From: an uncultured Bacteroidales bacterium
Lineage (GTDB): Bacteria; Bacteroidota; Bacteroidia; Bacteroidales; Bacteroidaceae
Direction of reading: 5' to 3'
Assembly (NCBI GenBank): GCA_937914945.1
Contig: CALGJF010000064.1
Coordinates: 1-10,376 of the forward strand
DNA length: 10,376 nt
This document shows, in pieces, positions 1 to 6,618 of this stretch. How positions within the stretch are numbered: the stretch's first letter is position 1; each line of letters opens with the position of its first letter. The notes under the pieces were generated by a model. It was given only the letters and a program-made list of their open reading frames with translations. It made no database searches and had not been told where the DNA came from. A program made the position numbers and the translations under genes.

Positions 1-58
1 CTGCGCTCGTTGCGCGTGCAAGCAAGCTTGCTCCCACTCGCTGGCACGAATTTTGCTA

Positions 59-78
59 CTTTCTGTCGGCACAGAAAG
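59..78. repeat. Short perfect hairpin (8-bp arms, 4-base loop)
   Basis: CTTTCTGT and ACAGAAAG flank the loop CGGC. Weaker pairing extends outwards (TTTTGCTA against GGAGGTAAAA). No run of T follows on either strand, so it is not a clear terminator. It lies just before the 90-144 repeat and may belong to the same dispersed element. A second, 12-bp palindrome lies at 21-32. No gene can be supported between 1 and 178. Confidence 0.4.
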
Positions 79-89
79 GAGGTAAAAAC

Positions 90-144
90 ATCAATAAGAT
101 TGAGAGAATAGCCGATAAATAACACCGAGAATTTTGGAGCAAGA
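90..144 (+). repeat. Left copy of an imperfect 55-bp inverted repeat shared with 10263-10317
   Basis: The first 20 bases (90-109) are identical to the reverse complement of 10298-10317. The ungapped alignment continues to 144 with 8 further mismatches, giving 47 of 55 identical bases. The matching stretch carries an open frame in both copies. On this strand the frame is open from the window edge and ends at TAA 120-122 with the peptide KNINKIERIADK. The other copy gives KNINKIERMPDN and stops at the aligned codon. Similarity continues past the stops and the base changes are mostly non-synonymous, so a dispersed DNA repeat fits better than a conserved protein tail. I do not recognise the family. 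Confidence 0.6.
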
Positions 145-178
145 TGTAGTATATAATTATAGTTTCCTTAATTATACA

Positions 179-208
179 ATTCAGCGACCGCCATGGCGGT
201 CGCTGAAT
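179..208 (-). terminator. 30-bp perfect palindrome just downstream of upp, probable terminator
   Basis: Positions 179-208 are an uninterrupted palindrome centred on CCATGG, with GC-rich inner arms and AT ends. It begins 24 bases after the upp stop codon in the direction of upp transcription. In RNA it would fold into a stem of about 13 bp with a four-base loop. The downstream minus-strand sequence has no clean U tract, so termination may be inefficient or factor-assisted. A protein-binding site is an alternative, since the DNA itself is perfectly two-fold symmetric. Confidence 0.5.
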
Positions 209-232
209 ACGCAGTATTGTTCTATGACATTT

Positions 233-883
233 TTAATCCTTCTCCCCAAAACAGAGGTCGCCGGCATCACCCAAACCCGGAACAATATAATAATGATTAT
301 TAAGCACGGGGTCAATGGTGGCACAATAAAGGATGGTATCGGCAGGAAAATTCTCCTTAACAAAATCCACAGCCTCCTGGCTGGCAATCACCGAAGCCAG
401 CACCAACTTGGCAGGCACACCCTTTGTGAGTAACGCTTTATAAGAGAGCAAAGCACTGCAACCTGTTGCCAACATGGTATCTACAAGCAAAAGAGTCTTA
501 CCATCCAAACGAGGCGATGCCAAATACTCTATCTCCACATCAAAGTGAGTATCATCGGTATATTTGCGATAGGCCGACACAAACGCATTCTCGGCACTGT
601 CGAAATAGTTATGAAAACCGGTGTGCAAAGGCAAGCCCGCACGCAAAATGGTGGAGAGAACAACTTTGTCCGAGGGTACATTATGCACCGCCTCGCCAAG
701 CTGTGTAACCACGGTCTCGGGAGCATAGGAGAGTTCCTTGCTTATCTCGTATGCCATAATCTCCCCTATACGCTCTATGTTACGGCGAAAACGCATTTGG
801 TCTTTCTGAATCTCCTTGTCGCGAATCTCTGTTATAAAGCGATTGAGAATGGTGTTTTGTTTCGATAAATCTACTATCTTCAT
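233..883 (-). CDS. upp: Uracil phosphoribosyltransferase
   Basis: This cytosolic salvage enzyme makes UMP from uracil and PRPP. The 216-residue length is normal for the family. The PRPP-binding loop is visible at residues 133-141 (LVDTMLATG), and the uracil-binding C-terminal signature at residues 199-210 (YIVPGLGDAGDL). The N-terminal RFRRNIERIGE block and STILRAGLP (77-85) are also typical. The frame stays open 15 codons further upstream, with ATGs at 913 and 928. I chose ATG 883 because MKIVDLSKQN aligns with the N-terminus I remember for Bacteroidales Upp and the extra residues look non-coding. No Shine-Dalgarno sequence precedes the start, as is usual in this phylum. The gene stands alone, divergent from pckA, and is followed by the 179-208 palindrome. 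The assignment is secure. Confidence 0.95.
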   Translation of the reverse strand: MKIVDLSKQNTILNRFITEIRDKEIQKDQMRFRRNIERIGEIMAYEISKELSYAPETVVTQLGEAVHNVPSDKVVLSTILRAGLPLHTGFHNYFDSAENAFVSAYRKYTDDTHFDVEIEYLASPRLDGKTLLLVDTMLATGCSALLSYKALLTKGVPAKLVLASVIASQEAVDFVKENFPADTILYCATIDPVLNNHYYIVPGLGDAGDLCFGEKD

Positions 884-974
884 ACGGTTGTGTGTAATTG
901 TGTTTTCAAGCATCAAGGGAGGCGGCACAAATACGCCCCTTCATATTTTCGGTGCTAAGATACGTTTTTTATTC

Positions 975-982
975 CAAATATA
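975..982 (-). promoter_or_regulatory. Candidate -7 element of the upp promoter
   Basis: Read on the minus strand this is TATATTTG, an exact match to the Bacteroidetes -7 consensus TAnnTTTG. No TTTG is found at the expected -33 spacing, only an A/T-rich stretch. Transcription from here would give a leader of roughly 85 bases before the upp ATG at 883. Confidence 0.45.
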
Positions 983-1223
983 GATATTTTAACCATTTTC
1001 ATTCGCTTTTTATTTAGAATAAGGATAAAAAAGAGGGAACGGCAGCCGAAAAACAAGAAAAATCAATTTGTCAAAAATTAAACCTTTTTACAAGACAAAT
1101 GCAACAAACAACACCTGTTTTACGAAGAATCGAAGAAGAAATATAGCAAAATACAAGTACAAGATGACACCCAAAAACATAAAAAAAAGTCCAAAAACAA
1201 AGCCCAAATAGCTTTTTTGCAGT

Positions 1224-1247
1224 AATTAAAGAAATTTTTCTTTAATT
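1224..1247. promoter_or_regulatory. 24-bp near-palindrome upstream of the pckA -33 box, candidate operator
   Basis: Two perfect 11-base arms (AATTAAAGAAA and its complement) are separated by TT. The site ends two bases before the -33 element of the pckA promoter, where an activator such as a CRP-family dimer would sit. PEP carboxykinase is commonly regulated by carbon source, which makes a regulator site plausible. The arms are A/T-rich in an A/T-rich region, so chance or simple DNA bending cannot be excluded. Confidence 0.35.
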
Positions 1248-1249
1248 GT

Positions 1250-1281
1250 TTTGAGTGTTTAAGTAAAAAGATATATATTTG
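1250..1281 (+). promoter_or_regulatory. pckA promoter, Bacteroidetes sigma-70 type
   Basis: TTTG at 1250-1253 (-33) and TATATTTG at 1274-1281 (-7) match both consensus boxes exactly, with a 20-base spacer inside the accepted 19-21 range. Transcription would begin near 1288, giving a leader of about 105 bases. The last 40 bases before the ATG are A/T-rich without a Shine-Dalgarno sequence, typical of well-translated Bacteroidetes genes. Confidence 0.75.
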
Positions 1282-1392
1282 CACTTGGAGAACTTTGGCA
1301 TCTTTGAGCAAAATGTTAAAATTTTCACAAAGAAACCACCTCCAACGGTAAATATTTTTTGATTATTAACAAATAATTTATTTTTTCAAATT

Positions 1393-2994
1393 ATGGCAAC
1401 AATAGATCTTACCAAGTATGGTATTACCGGTGCTACCGAGATTATCCACAATCCCTCTTACGAGCAGCTTTTTGCCGAGGAGACAAAGCCCGGTCTTGAA
1501 GGTTATGAGGTTGGCCAGGTTACAGAACTTGGCGCAGTAAACGTAATGACAGGTGTTTACACCGGCCGTTCTCCCAAGGACAAGTTCATCGTTAAGGATG
1601 CAACATCGGAGAACACTGTATGGTGGACATCGGATGAGTACAAAAACGACAACAAGCCTGTTACAACAGAGACTTGGAATGTACTCAAAGAGATTGCTAC
1701 AAAGGAGCTTTCTAACAAGAAACTTTATGTAGTAGATGCATTCTGCGGTGCTAACCCCACAACACGTTTGAAAGTACGTTTCATCATGGAGGTAGCTTGG
1801 CAGGCACACTTCGTAACAAATATGTTTATCCGCCCCACAGCCGAGGAGCAGGCAGCATTTGGCGAGCCCGACTTCATCGTTTACAACGCTTCAAAGGCAG
1901 CTGTTGAGAACTACAAGGAGCTCGGTTTGAACTCTGAGACAGCTGTTGTGTTCAACCTCACAACACGCGAGCAGGTTATCCTCAACACATGGTATGGTGG
2001 TGAGATGAAGAAAGGTATGTTCTCTATGATGAACTACTACCTCCCCTTGCAGGGTATTGCTTCAATGCACTGCTCGGCCAACACCAACGAGAAGGGCGAG
2101 ACAGCTATCTTCTTCGGCCTTTCAGGTACAGGTAAAACAACCCTCTCAACAGACCCCAAACGCATGCTTATCGGTGACGACGAGCACGGCTGGGACGACG
2201 AGTCTGTATTTAACTTCGAGGGTGGTTGCTACGCAAAAGTTATCAACCTCGACAAAGAGAGCGAGCCCGATATCTACAACGCTATCAAGCGCGACGCACT
2301 GTTGGAGAACGTAACTGTTGATGCTAACGGCAAGATTAATTTCGCCGATAAGAGCGTAACCGAGAATACTCGCGTATCTTATCCCATCAACCACATTCAG
2401 AACATCAAGCCCGGTTCAATGGCAGCTCCCGCAAAGAAGGTTATCTTCTTGTCGGCTGACGCATTCGGTGTTCTTCCTCCCGTGTCTATCCTCTCACCCG
2501 AGCAGACACAGTACTACTTCCTCAGCGGTTTCACCGCAAAGCTCGCAGGTACAGAGCGGGGCATCACAGAGCCCACTCCCACATTCTCTGCATGCTTCGG
2601 TGCTGCCTTCCTTAGCTTGCACCCCACAAAGTATGGCGAGGAGCTCGTTAAGAAGATGGAGAAGAACGGTGCAAAGGCATACTTGGTGAACACAGGCTGG
2701 AACGGTACAGGCAAGCGTATCTCTATCAAGGATACACGCGGTATCATCGATGCTATCCTCGATGGTTCTATCGACAACGCTCCTACAAAGACAATTCCTC
2801 ACTTCGACTTTGTTGTACCCACAGAGTTGCCCGGTGTTGATCCCGCAATCTTGGATCCCCGCGACACTTATGCCGATGCTTCACAGTGGGAGGAGAAGGC
2901 TGTTGATTTGGCAGGTCGCTTCATCAAGAACTTCACCAAGTACACAGGTAACGAGGCCGGTAAGGCTCTTGTTGCAGCCGGTCCCAAACTCTAA
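1393..2994 (+). CDS. pckA: Phosphoenolpyruvate carboxykinase (ATP)
   Basis: This cytosolic enzyme interconverts oxaloacetate plus ATP and PEP plus CO2 plus ADP. In gut Bacteroidales it often runs in the carboxylating direction to fix CO2 during succinate/propionate fermentation as well as in gluconeogenesis. The 533-residue length is that of the ATP-dependent family. Visible motifs are the substrate-binding GRSPKDKF (R59), metal-binding K206/K207 and H226 (MHCSAN), the P-loop GLSGTGKTTL at 242-251, the kinase-2 aspartates D262/D263 (GDDEHGW), and R327 in ENTRVSYP. All key residues known from the E. coli enzyme are present. Lys and Glu are mostly AAG and GAG, unlike the AAA/GAA-richer gene downstream, which suggests strong expression. 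It has its own promoter (1250-1281) and terminator (3022-3054), so it is probably monocistronic. Confidence 0.98.
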   Translation: MATIDLTKYGITGATEIIHNPSYEQLFAEETKPGLEGYEVGQVTELGAVNVMTGVYTGRSPKDKFIVKDATSENTVWWTSDEYKNDNKPVTTETWNVLKEIATKELSNKKLYVVDAFCGANPTTRLKVRFIMEVAWQAHFVTNMFIRPTAEEQAAFGEPDFIVYNASKAAVENYKELGLNSETAVVFNLTTREQVILNTWYGGEMKKGMFSMMNYYLPLQGIASMHCSANTNEKGETAIFFGLSGTGKTTLSTDPKRMLIGDDEHGWDDESVFNFEGGCYAKVINLDKESEPDIYNAIKRDALLENVTVDANGKINFADKSVTENTRVSYPINHIQNIKPGSMAAPAKKVIFLSADAFGVLPPVSILSPEQTQYYFLSGFTAKLAGTERGITEPTPTFSACFGAAFLSLHPTKYGEELVKKMEKNGAKAYLVNTGWNGTGKRISIKDTRGIIDAILDGSIDNAPTKTIPHFDFVVPTELPGVDPAILDPRDTYADASQWEEKAVDLAGRFIKNFTKYTGNEAGKALVAAGPKL

Positions 2995-3021
2995 TATAGA
3001 GAACTTAGGATTTTATATACG

Positions 3022-3054
3022 ATTGGTGGCAGATTATTCTGCCACCAATTTTTT
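3022..3054 (+). terminator. Intrinsic terminator of pckA
   Basis: Two perfect 11-base arms (ATTGGTGGCAG and its complement) enclose a six-base loop and run directly into six T residues at 3049-3054. It starts 27 bases after the pckA stop and lies before the promoter of the next gene. Confidence 0.9.
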
Positions 3055-3089
3055 ATATTAGCACCATCACAAAAAACAAGCAAGCATAT

Positions 3090-3120
3090 TTTGTTTTACA
3101 CCGCGTTTACACTATCTTCG
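3090..3120 (+). promoter_or_regulatory. Candidate promoter of the THUMP-like methyltransferase gene
   Basis: TTTG at 3090-3093 and TATCTTCG at 3113-3120 (7 of 8 matches to TAnnTTTG counting the free positions) are separated by 19 bases, within the Bacteroidetes range. The predicted start of transcription near 3127 would leave a TTG at 3129 almost leaderless but allow translation from GTG 3150. Confidence 0.5.
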
Positions 3121-3149
3121 GCAACAAATTGCAAAAGGGAGATACAGCC

Positions 3150-4319
3150 GTGAACGAAGATACCAAACAATTCATAGCCCAACACCGCACAAGCGACACA
3201 CGCACACTTGCGCTGCAAGCCAGCCGCCATACGGCCGTGGATATGCGCCAAGCAATAACACAAATAGAGGGATGGCAACTTGCGCAGAGCAAACTGCCAC
3301 AGTGGGCAGCCACAGAAGGGGTTATATACCCACCGCGCATATCCATGGAACAGTGCTCCTCACAAGCCACAGCACAATACAAAGCATCACTTGCAAGCGG
3401 TAACAATCTTGCCGACCTCACAGGCGGGTTCGGCATAGATTGCAGCTACATGGCACGCGGTTTTGAGCATGCCACATACATTGAGCGCAGTCCCCTGCTC
3501 TGCGACATTGCACGCGAAAATTTCAAGTTGTTAGGGCTGCACCACATAGATATAGTAAACGGCAATAGCGAAGATATTCTCGCCACACTGCCACCACAGG
3601 ATTGGATATTTGCCGACCCCGCACGACGCGACGGAGCAGGGCAAAAAGTTGTGGCACTCACCGACTGCGAGCCCGACATTACCGCCATTGAAGAACAGCT
3701 TATCTCAAAGAGCAAAAGTGTGATGATAAAATGCTCTCCCATGCTCGACATCACTGCCGCATGCCGACAATTAAAGCACGTAGCACAAGTACACATCATT
3801 GCCGTAAACAACGAGTGCAAGGAACTGCTCTTTATACTGCAAGCGGGTGGTGCAAACGAGATTACCACCCACTGCATAAACATCACAAACAAGGGCACGG
3901 AACAATTCACCTTCACTGCAGCCGAAGAACAAAACGCCACGGCAAGCTACACTGCGCAGGTAGGAGCATATCTATACGAGCCCAACGCAGCCATACAAAA
4001 AGGCAACTGCCATAAGACCCTTGCCGCAGCAACCGGCACAAGCAAGCTACACCCCAACAGCCACCTATTCACAGCCGACACCCTTATAGAACAGTTCCCC
4101 GGGCGCAAATTCAAGGTGGCAGAAGTTTTGGGATTCACCAAAAGCGACATTAAAAAGGTGGTGCAAATGAAAAAAGCCAACATCAGCGTGCGAAACTTCC
4201 CCGAGAGCGTACAGCAACTGCGCAAGCGACTGAAGCTATCCGATGGCGGCAACGAGTATATCTTTGCCACTACCCTTGCCGATGAACGCAAAGTACTTAT
4301 AGCATGCCATAGAGCATAG
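3150..4319 (+). CDS. THUMP-like class I SAM-dependent methyltransferase (PG_1098 family)
   Basis: This is a cytosolic protein of 389 residues, probably an RNA methyltransferase of undetermined substrate. Residues 87-97 (LADLTGGFGID) form the SAM-binding motif I of a Rossmann-fold methyltransferase. DPARRDG (156-162) occupies the motif IV position, VMIKCSPMLD (191-200) follows, and NNECKELL (220-227) is a family hallmark. The C-terminal third (about 315-385) matches my memory of the PG_1098 ferredoxin-like and THUMP-like modules. The frame opens at TTG 3129, but I prefer GTG 3150: AAGGGAGA (3135-3142) lies seven bases upstream, the promoter would leave almost no leader before 3129, and Bacteroidales homologues as I recall them begin near this Asn-x-Asp. 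The last base of its TAG is the first base of the remnant at 4319. The family is clear; the target base is not. Confidence 0.85.
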   Translation: MNEDTKQFIAQHRTSDTRTLALQASRHTAVDMRQAITQIEGWQLAQSKLPQWAATEGVIYPPRISMEQCSSQATAQYKASLASGNNLADLTGGFGIDCSYMARGFEHATYIERSPLLCDIARENFKLLGLHHIDIVNGNSEDILATLPPQDWIFADPARRDGAGQKVVALTDCEPDITAIEEQLISKSKSVMIKCSPMLDITAACRQLKHVAQVHIIAVNNECKELLFILQAGGANEITTHCINITNKGTEQFTFTAAEEQNATASYTAQVGAYLYEPNAAIQKGNCHKTLAAATGTSKLHPNSHLFTADTLIEQFPGRKFKVAEVLGFTKSDIKKVVQMKKANISVRNFPESVQQLRKRLKLSDGGNEYIFATTLADERKVLIACHRA

Positions 4320-4396
4320 ACACTGCACTGATGATAAGAGCCGGCCGAGAGAACCGTAAGTTTGCACAACAAGAAGAGTATTGGTTATATAAGAGA
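4319..4396 (+). repeat. Direct repeat, copy 1 (78 bp)
   Basis: It is 76/78 identical to 4882-4959 in the same orientation, with starts 563 bp apart. Homologous recombination between the copies would delete the whole intact small secreted-protein gene and leave one tail sequence. Confidence 0.95.
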
Positions 4397-4399
4397 TAA
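4319..4399 (+). pseudogene. C-terminal remnant of a tandem copy of the 4459-4971 gene
   Basis: Bases 4319-4396 repeat 4882-4959 with two mismatches in 78 positions (at 4344 and 4395). Read in frame they encode 26 codons, DTALMIRAGRENRKFAQQEE followed by YWLYKR, then TAA at 4397-4399. The downstream gene has Asp in place of the Gly, and its tail ends KKEVE. The frame has no start and begins on the last base of the methyltransferase stop codon. It is therefore the tail of a lost upstream paralogue, left after a deletion, or a copy inserted by recombination. Within it TAAGTTTG (4357-4364) matches the -7 consensus and could drive the intact gene, but no -33 box is seen. Confidence 0.85.
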
Positions 4400-4458
4400 A
4401 AGGCTCGCCTATTTATTAAATGATTATATGATAAATTCATATGCAAAACGAATTTAAT

Positions 4459-4971
4459 ATGAAAAGAAACATTTTATCACTATTAATTCTTTTTACTACG
4501 TTTATCAGTACTAATGCACAAGAGATTGACAAGCAATCGCAATTTGTGGGCAGGTGGAGATGGAGCGAGGACATCGATAGTGTCCAATATTTTTTTCTTA
4601 ATATTGGAGAGAGGAACGACTCTACACTCATAAGCATTGGCGGAACCTTTTACTGCGGACTTAAAATACACGGACCTGCTTGGGGTTTTGGCGATGACGA
4701 TGGATATGTTGCTGATGTACGAGTGAAGAAAAGAGATACAAAAATCATAAAAAGCAAAATTAGCGAGAGTATTTCCAGTTTCTATGGTGGGAACAGCAAG
4801 AAATATAACGTTGTGTCATTCGAGCTGTTAAGCGACACGACAATGATGTTTATCCTCAACGACAATAAAGGATATTGGCCCGACACTGCACTGATGATAA
4901 GAGCCGACCGAGAGAACCGTAAGTTTGCACAACAAGAAGAGTATTGGTTATATAAGAAAGAGGTTGAATAA
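4459..4971 (+). CDS. Small secreted protein of unknown function, possibly lipocalin-like
   Basis: I do not recognise a named family. From ATG 4459 the protein has 170 residues. MKRN followed by a hydrophobic stretch and ending STNAQ is a signal peptide of the Bacteroidales Ala-Gln type, so the mature protein is periplasmic or otherwise exported. There is no Cys after the signal, so it is not a lipoprotein. An ATG at 4441 would add six polar residues before the signal, hence my choice of the inner start. The mature part opens with FVGRWRWSED, a Gly-x-Trp pattern seen in lipocalin-like and META-type beta barrels, and then alternates short beta-strand-like segments (YFFLNIG, VVSFELL, TMMFILND). 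It has no transmembrane segment and no catalytic motif. Its last 26 codons are duplicated upstream. The stop codon lies inside the 4964-5015 hairpin. Confidence 0.75.
   Translation: MKRNILSLLILFTTFISTNAQEIDKQSQFVGRWRWSEDIDSVQYFFLNIGERNDSTLISIGGTFYCGLKIHGPAWGFGDDDGYVADVRVKKRDTKIIKSKISESISSFYGGNSKKYNVVSFELLSDTTMMFILNDNKGYWPDTALMIRADRENRKFAQQEEYWLYKKEVE
4882..4959 (+). repeat. Direct repeat, copy 2 (78 bp)
   Basis: This copy is the in-frame 3' end of the small secreted-protein gene. The matching copy lies at 4319-4396. The copies diverge immediately before their respective stop codons, so the two proteins had different last residues. Confidence 0.95.
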
Positions 4972-5015
4972 AACAGATATAGGAGCCGCATGGCTCCTAT
5001 ATCTGTTTTATTCAA
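4964..5015. terminator. Bidirectional terminator hairpin between convergent genes
   Basis: Two perfect 24-base arms enclose the loop GCAT (4988-4991). The GC-rich core GGAGCC/GGCTCC is flanked by A/T-rich outer arms that supply U-rich sequence on both strands. The left arm contains the stop codon of the plus-strand gene (4969-4971), and the right arm ends four bases before the stop codon of the minus-strand peptidase (5020-5022). It can serve both transcripts. Confidence 0.85.
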
Positions 5016-5019
5016 TTAT

Positions 5020-6609
5020 TTATTTTTCCTTTTTAAGCACCTTGTCCATATTGCGTTCTTTTATTATAGCATACGCCTTTTTGAACGTATCGCTGTTTTT
5101 GTTATATATCTGAACAGCCTCGGTGGTGTTCCAGATATCGCGGGCAATAAGCCATTTAAGCTGGAAGGATATCTCTTTGAGCGATGCCTGGAACTCCTCT
5201 TCACCGGCAATCTTCACACTATCGCTCTCTGCTTGTTTGCGTATCATATCTATGAGGCGGGAATCCACCTTAAAACCATCGTCGTAGCTCTGCAATGTGG
5301 GGTATCCCTTCTTTAGTTCCTCGCGACAAACATCCACATACCGCAATGCAGCCATAACCAAAGAACCCTTGCGGGTGAGTTCGCGGTGGAATTTTGTGAA
5401 GCGCGTGGTGTCGAGCGGAACAAAATAGTCGGGCATTATACCGCCACCGCCATAAACCACACGTCCCAAACGCTTTGTATAGGCCTTTAAGGAATCGGGG
5501 AAATGTATGCTGTCGGCATTGCTCAACTCGCCATTGTTATATCGGTTCATCAGATCTTCCTGATAATTTATGGAGTCGCCATAGGGCTTTTGAATACAAC
5601 GCCCGGCAGGGGTGTAGTAACGCGCAATGGTAAGGCGTATCATGGAGTTATCGGGCATGGGGAAGGGGCGTTGCACCAATCCCTTGCCAAATGTACGGCG
5701 GCCCACCACTGCACCACGGTCCCAATCCTGTATGGCCCCGGCAAGAATCTCTGCCGCCGATGCCGATGTCTCATCCACAAGCACCACAAGATTCCCTTTT
5801 GTGAAACGGCCGCCACCCTGTGCAAGATGGTCGTAACGAGGCGATATTCGCCCCTCGGTATATACAACAAGGTTTGTTCGGTCAAGGAACTCGTTGGCAA
5901 TATTCACGGCCGCCGACAGATAGCCGCCGCCGTTGCCTTGAAGGTCGAGCATGAGAGACTTCATGCCACATCCTTTGAGCGAATCGAGCGCCTCAACAAA
6001 CTCCTTGTGAGTGGTTGCGCCAAACGATTTTATGCGTATGTATCCCACACTCTTATCCACCATGTATACCGCATCCACGCTCTCGGTGGATATCATTGAG
6101 CGCACGATATCAAAAGTGAGCATACGCTCGATACCGGTGCGCTTAACGCTCAACTTCACCTTGGTATCTACGGGGCCGCGAAGGCGCGACATTATATCCT
6201 CGCGCTCCATCTTCACACCGGCAATGACGGTATCGTTTACCATCACCACGCGGTCGCCCGCCAATATACCGGCCCTCTCCGACGGGCCTGCCGTGGTTGT
6301 GCGTATTACATAGAGCGTGTCATCAACAATATTAAACTGAATACCTATGCCGCCAAAGCTACCCTCCATCTCCTCAAGCAGAGCTTTTGTCTCCTTGGGA
6401 TCGGTATATGTGGAGTGTGGGTCTAGCTGTTTGAGCATAGCAATTATACCCTCTTCCACCACCTTGGCATCATCCACGCTATCAACATAACAACGGTTTA
6501 TGATATTGCCCGCAGTGAGCAATTTGTAAAGCGAAGCGGGCATGCTCTCTTGCGCGGCAACAGATAACGCAAGCAGGGCTGTAAACATCAGTGATAATAT
6601 CTTTTTCAT
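5020..6609 (-). CDS. Secreted S41-family C-terminal processing peptidase (CtpA-like)
   Basis: This exported serine endopeptidase of 529 residues belongs to the tail-specific protease family. Residues 1-20 are a signal peptide ending VAAQ, so it acts in the periplasm. A short helical N-terminal region is followed by a PDZ domain starting at GGIGIQF (about 86-160) that would recognise substrate C-termini. The S41 core has the serine-lysine machinery: S284 in TSASAAE, K309 in FGKG exactly 25 residues on, and Q313, the same spacing as in E. coli Tsp and Bacillus CtpB. GNGGG at 225-229 is the usual glycine-rich turn. The region after about 400 is a family-specific C-terminal extension. It is the last gene of the operon, nine bases after coaD, and ends at the 4964-5015 hairpin. 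Family and export are secure; the substrate is unknown. Confidence 0.93.
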   Translation of the reverse strand: MKKILSLMFTALLALSVAAQESMPASLYKLLTAGNIINRCYVDSVDDAKVVEEGIIAMLKQLDPHSTYTDPKETKALLEEMEGSFGGIGIQFNIVDDTLYVIRTTTAGPSERAGILAGDRVVMVNDTVIAGVKMEREDIMSRLRGPVDTKVKLSVKRTGIERMLTFDIVRSMISTESVDAVYMVDKSVGYIRIKSFGATTHKEFVEALDSLKGCGMKSLMLDLQGNGGGYLSAAVNIANEFLDRTNLVVYTEGRISPRYDHLAQGGGRFTKGNLVVLVDETSASAAEILAGAIQDWDRGAVVGRRTFGKGLVQRPFPMPDNSMIRLTIARYYTPAGRCIQKPYGDSINYQEDLMNRYNNGELSNADSIHFPDSLKAYTKRLGRVVYGGGGIMPDYFVPLDTTRFTKFHRELTRKGSLVMAALRYVDVCREELKKGYPTLQSYDDGFKVDSRLIDMIRKQAESDSVKIAGEEEFQASLKEISFQLKWLIARDIWNTTEAVQIYNKNSDTFKKAYAIIKERNMDKVLKKEK

Positions 6610-6618
6610 AGTTCTGTT

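Larger units (their letters stand above)
884..1392. other. Divergent intergenic region between upp and pckA
   Basis: These 509 bases are A/T-rich, especially 950-1390, with frequent A tracts, and hold no credible gene, tRNA or structured RNA. Frames of up to about 63 codons here have low-complexity composition and no family resemblance. Contents that can be supported are the upp -7 element (975-982), a near-palindrome (1224-1247), the pckA promoter (1250-1281) and the pckA leader. The leader contains a weak A/U hairpin at 1302-1332 (CTTTG and AAAAT arms). I see nothing else in 990-1220. Confidence 0.7.

Noticed and set aside
134..433. A 99-codon plus-strand frame running from the left edge into upp
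   Set aside because: Two thirds of it is antisense to upp and the rest runs through the 179-208 palindrome. It has no family resemblance.
990..1220. Possible small RNA or peptide gene in the A/T-rich upp-pckA gap
   Set aside because: The frames are low complexity with Phe/Leu/Lys-rich translations, and I see no promoter-terminator pair or stable GC-containing fold.
4782..5113. Short frames on both strands across the 4964-5015 hairpin that encode nearly the same peptide (NKTDIGA, LLYLFYS)
   Set aside because: The shared peptide is an artefact of translating a perfect inverted repeat from both strands. The frames overlap real gene ends.
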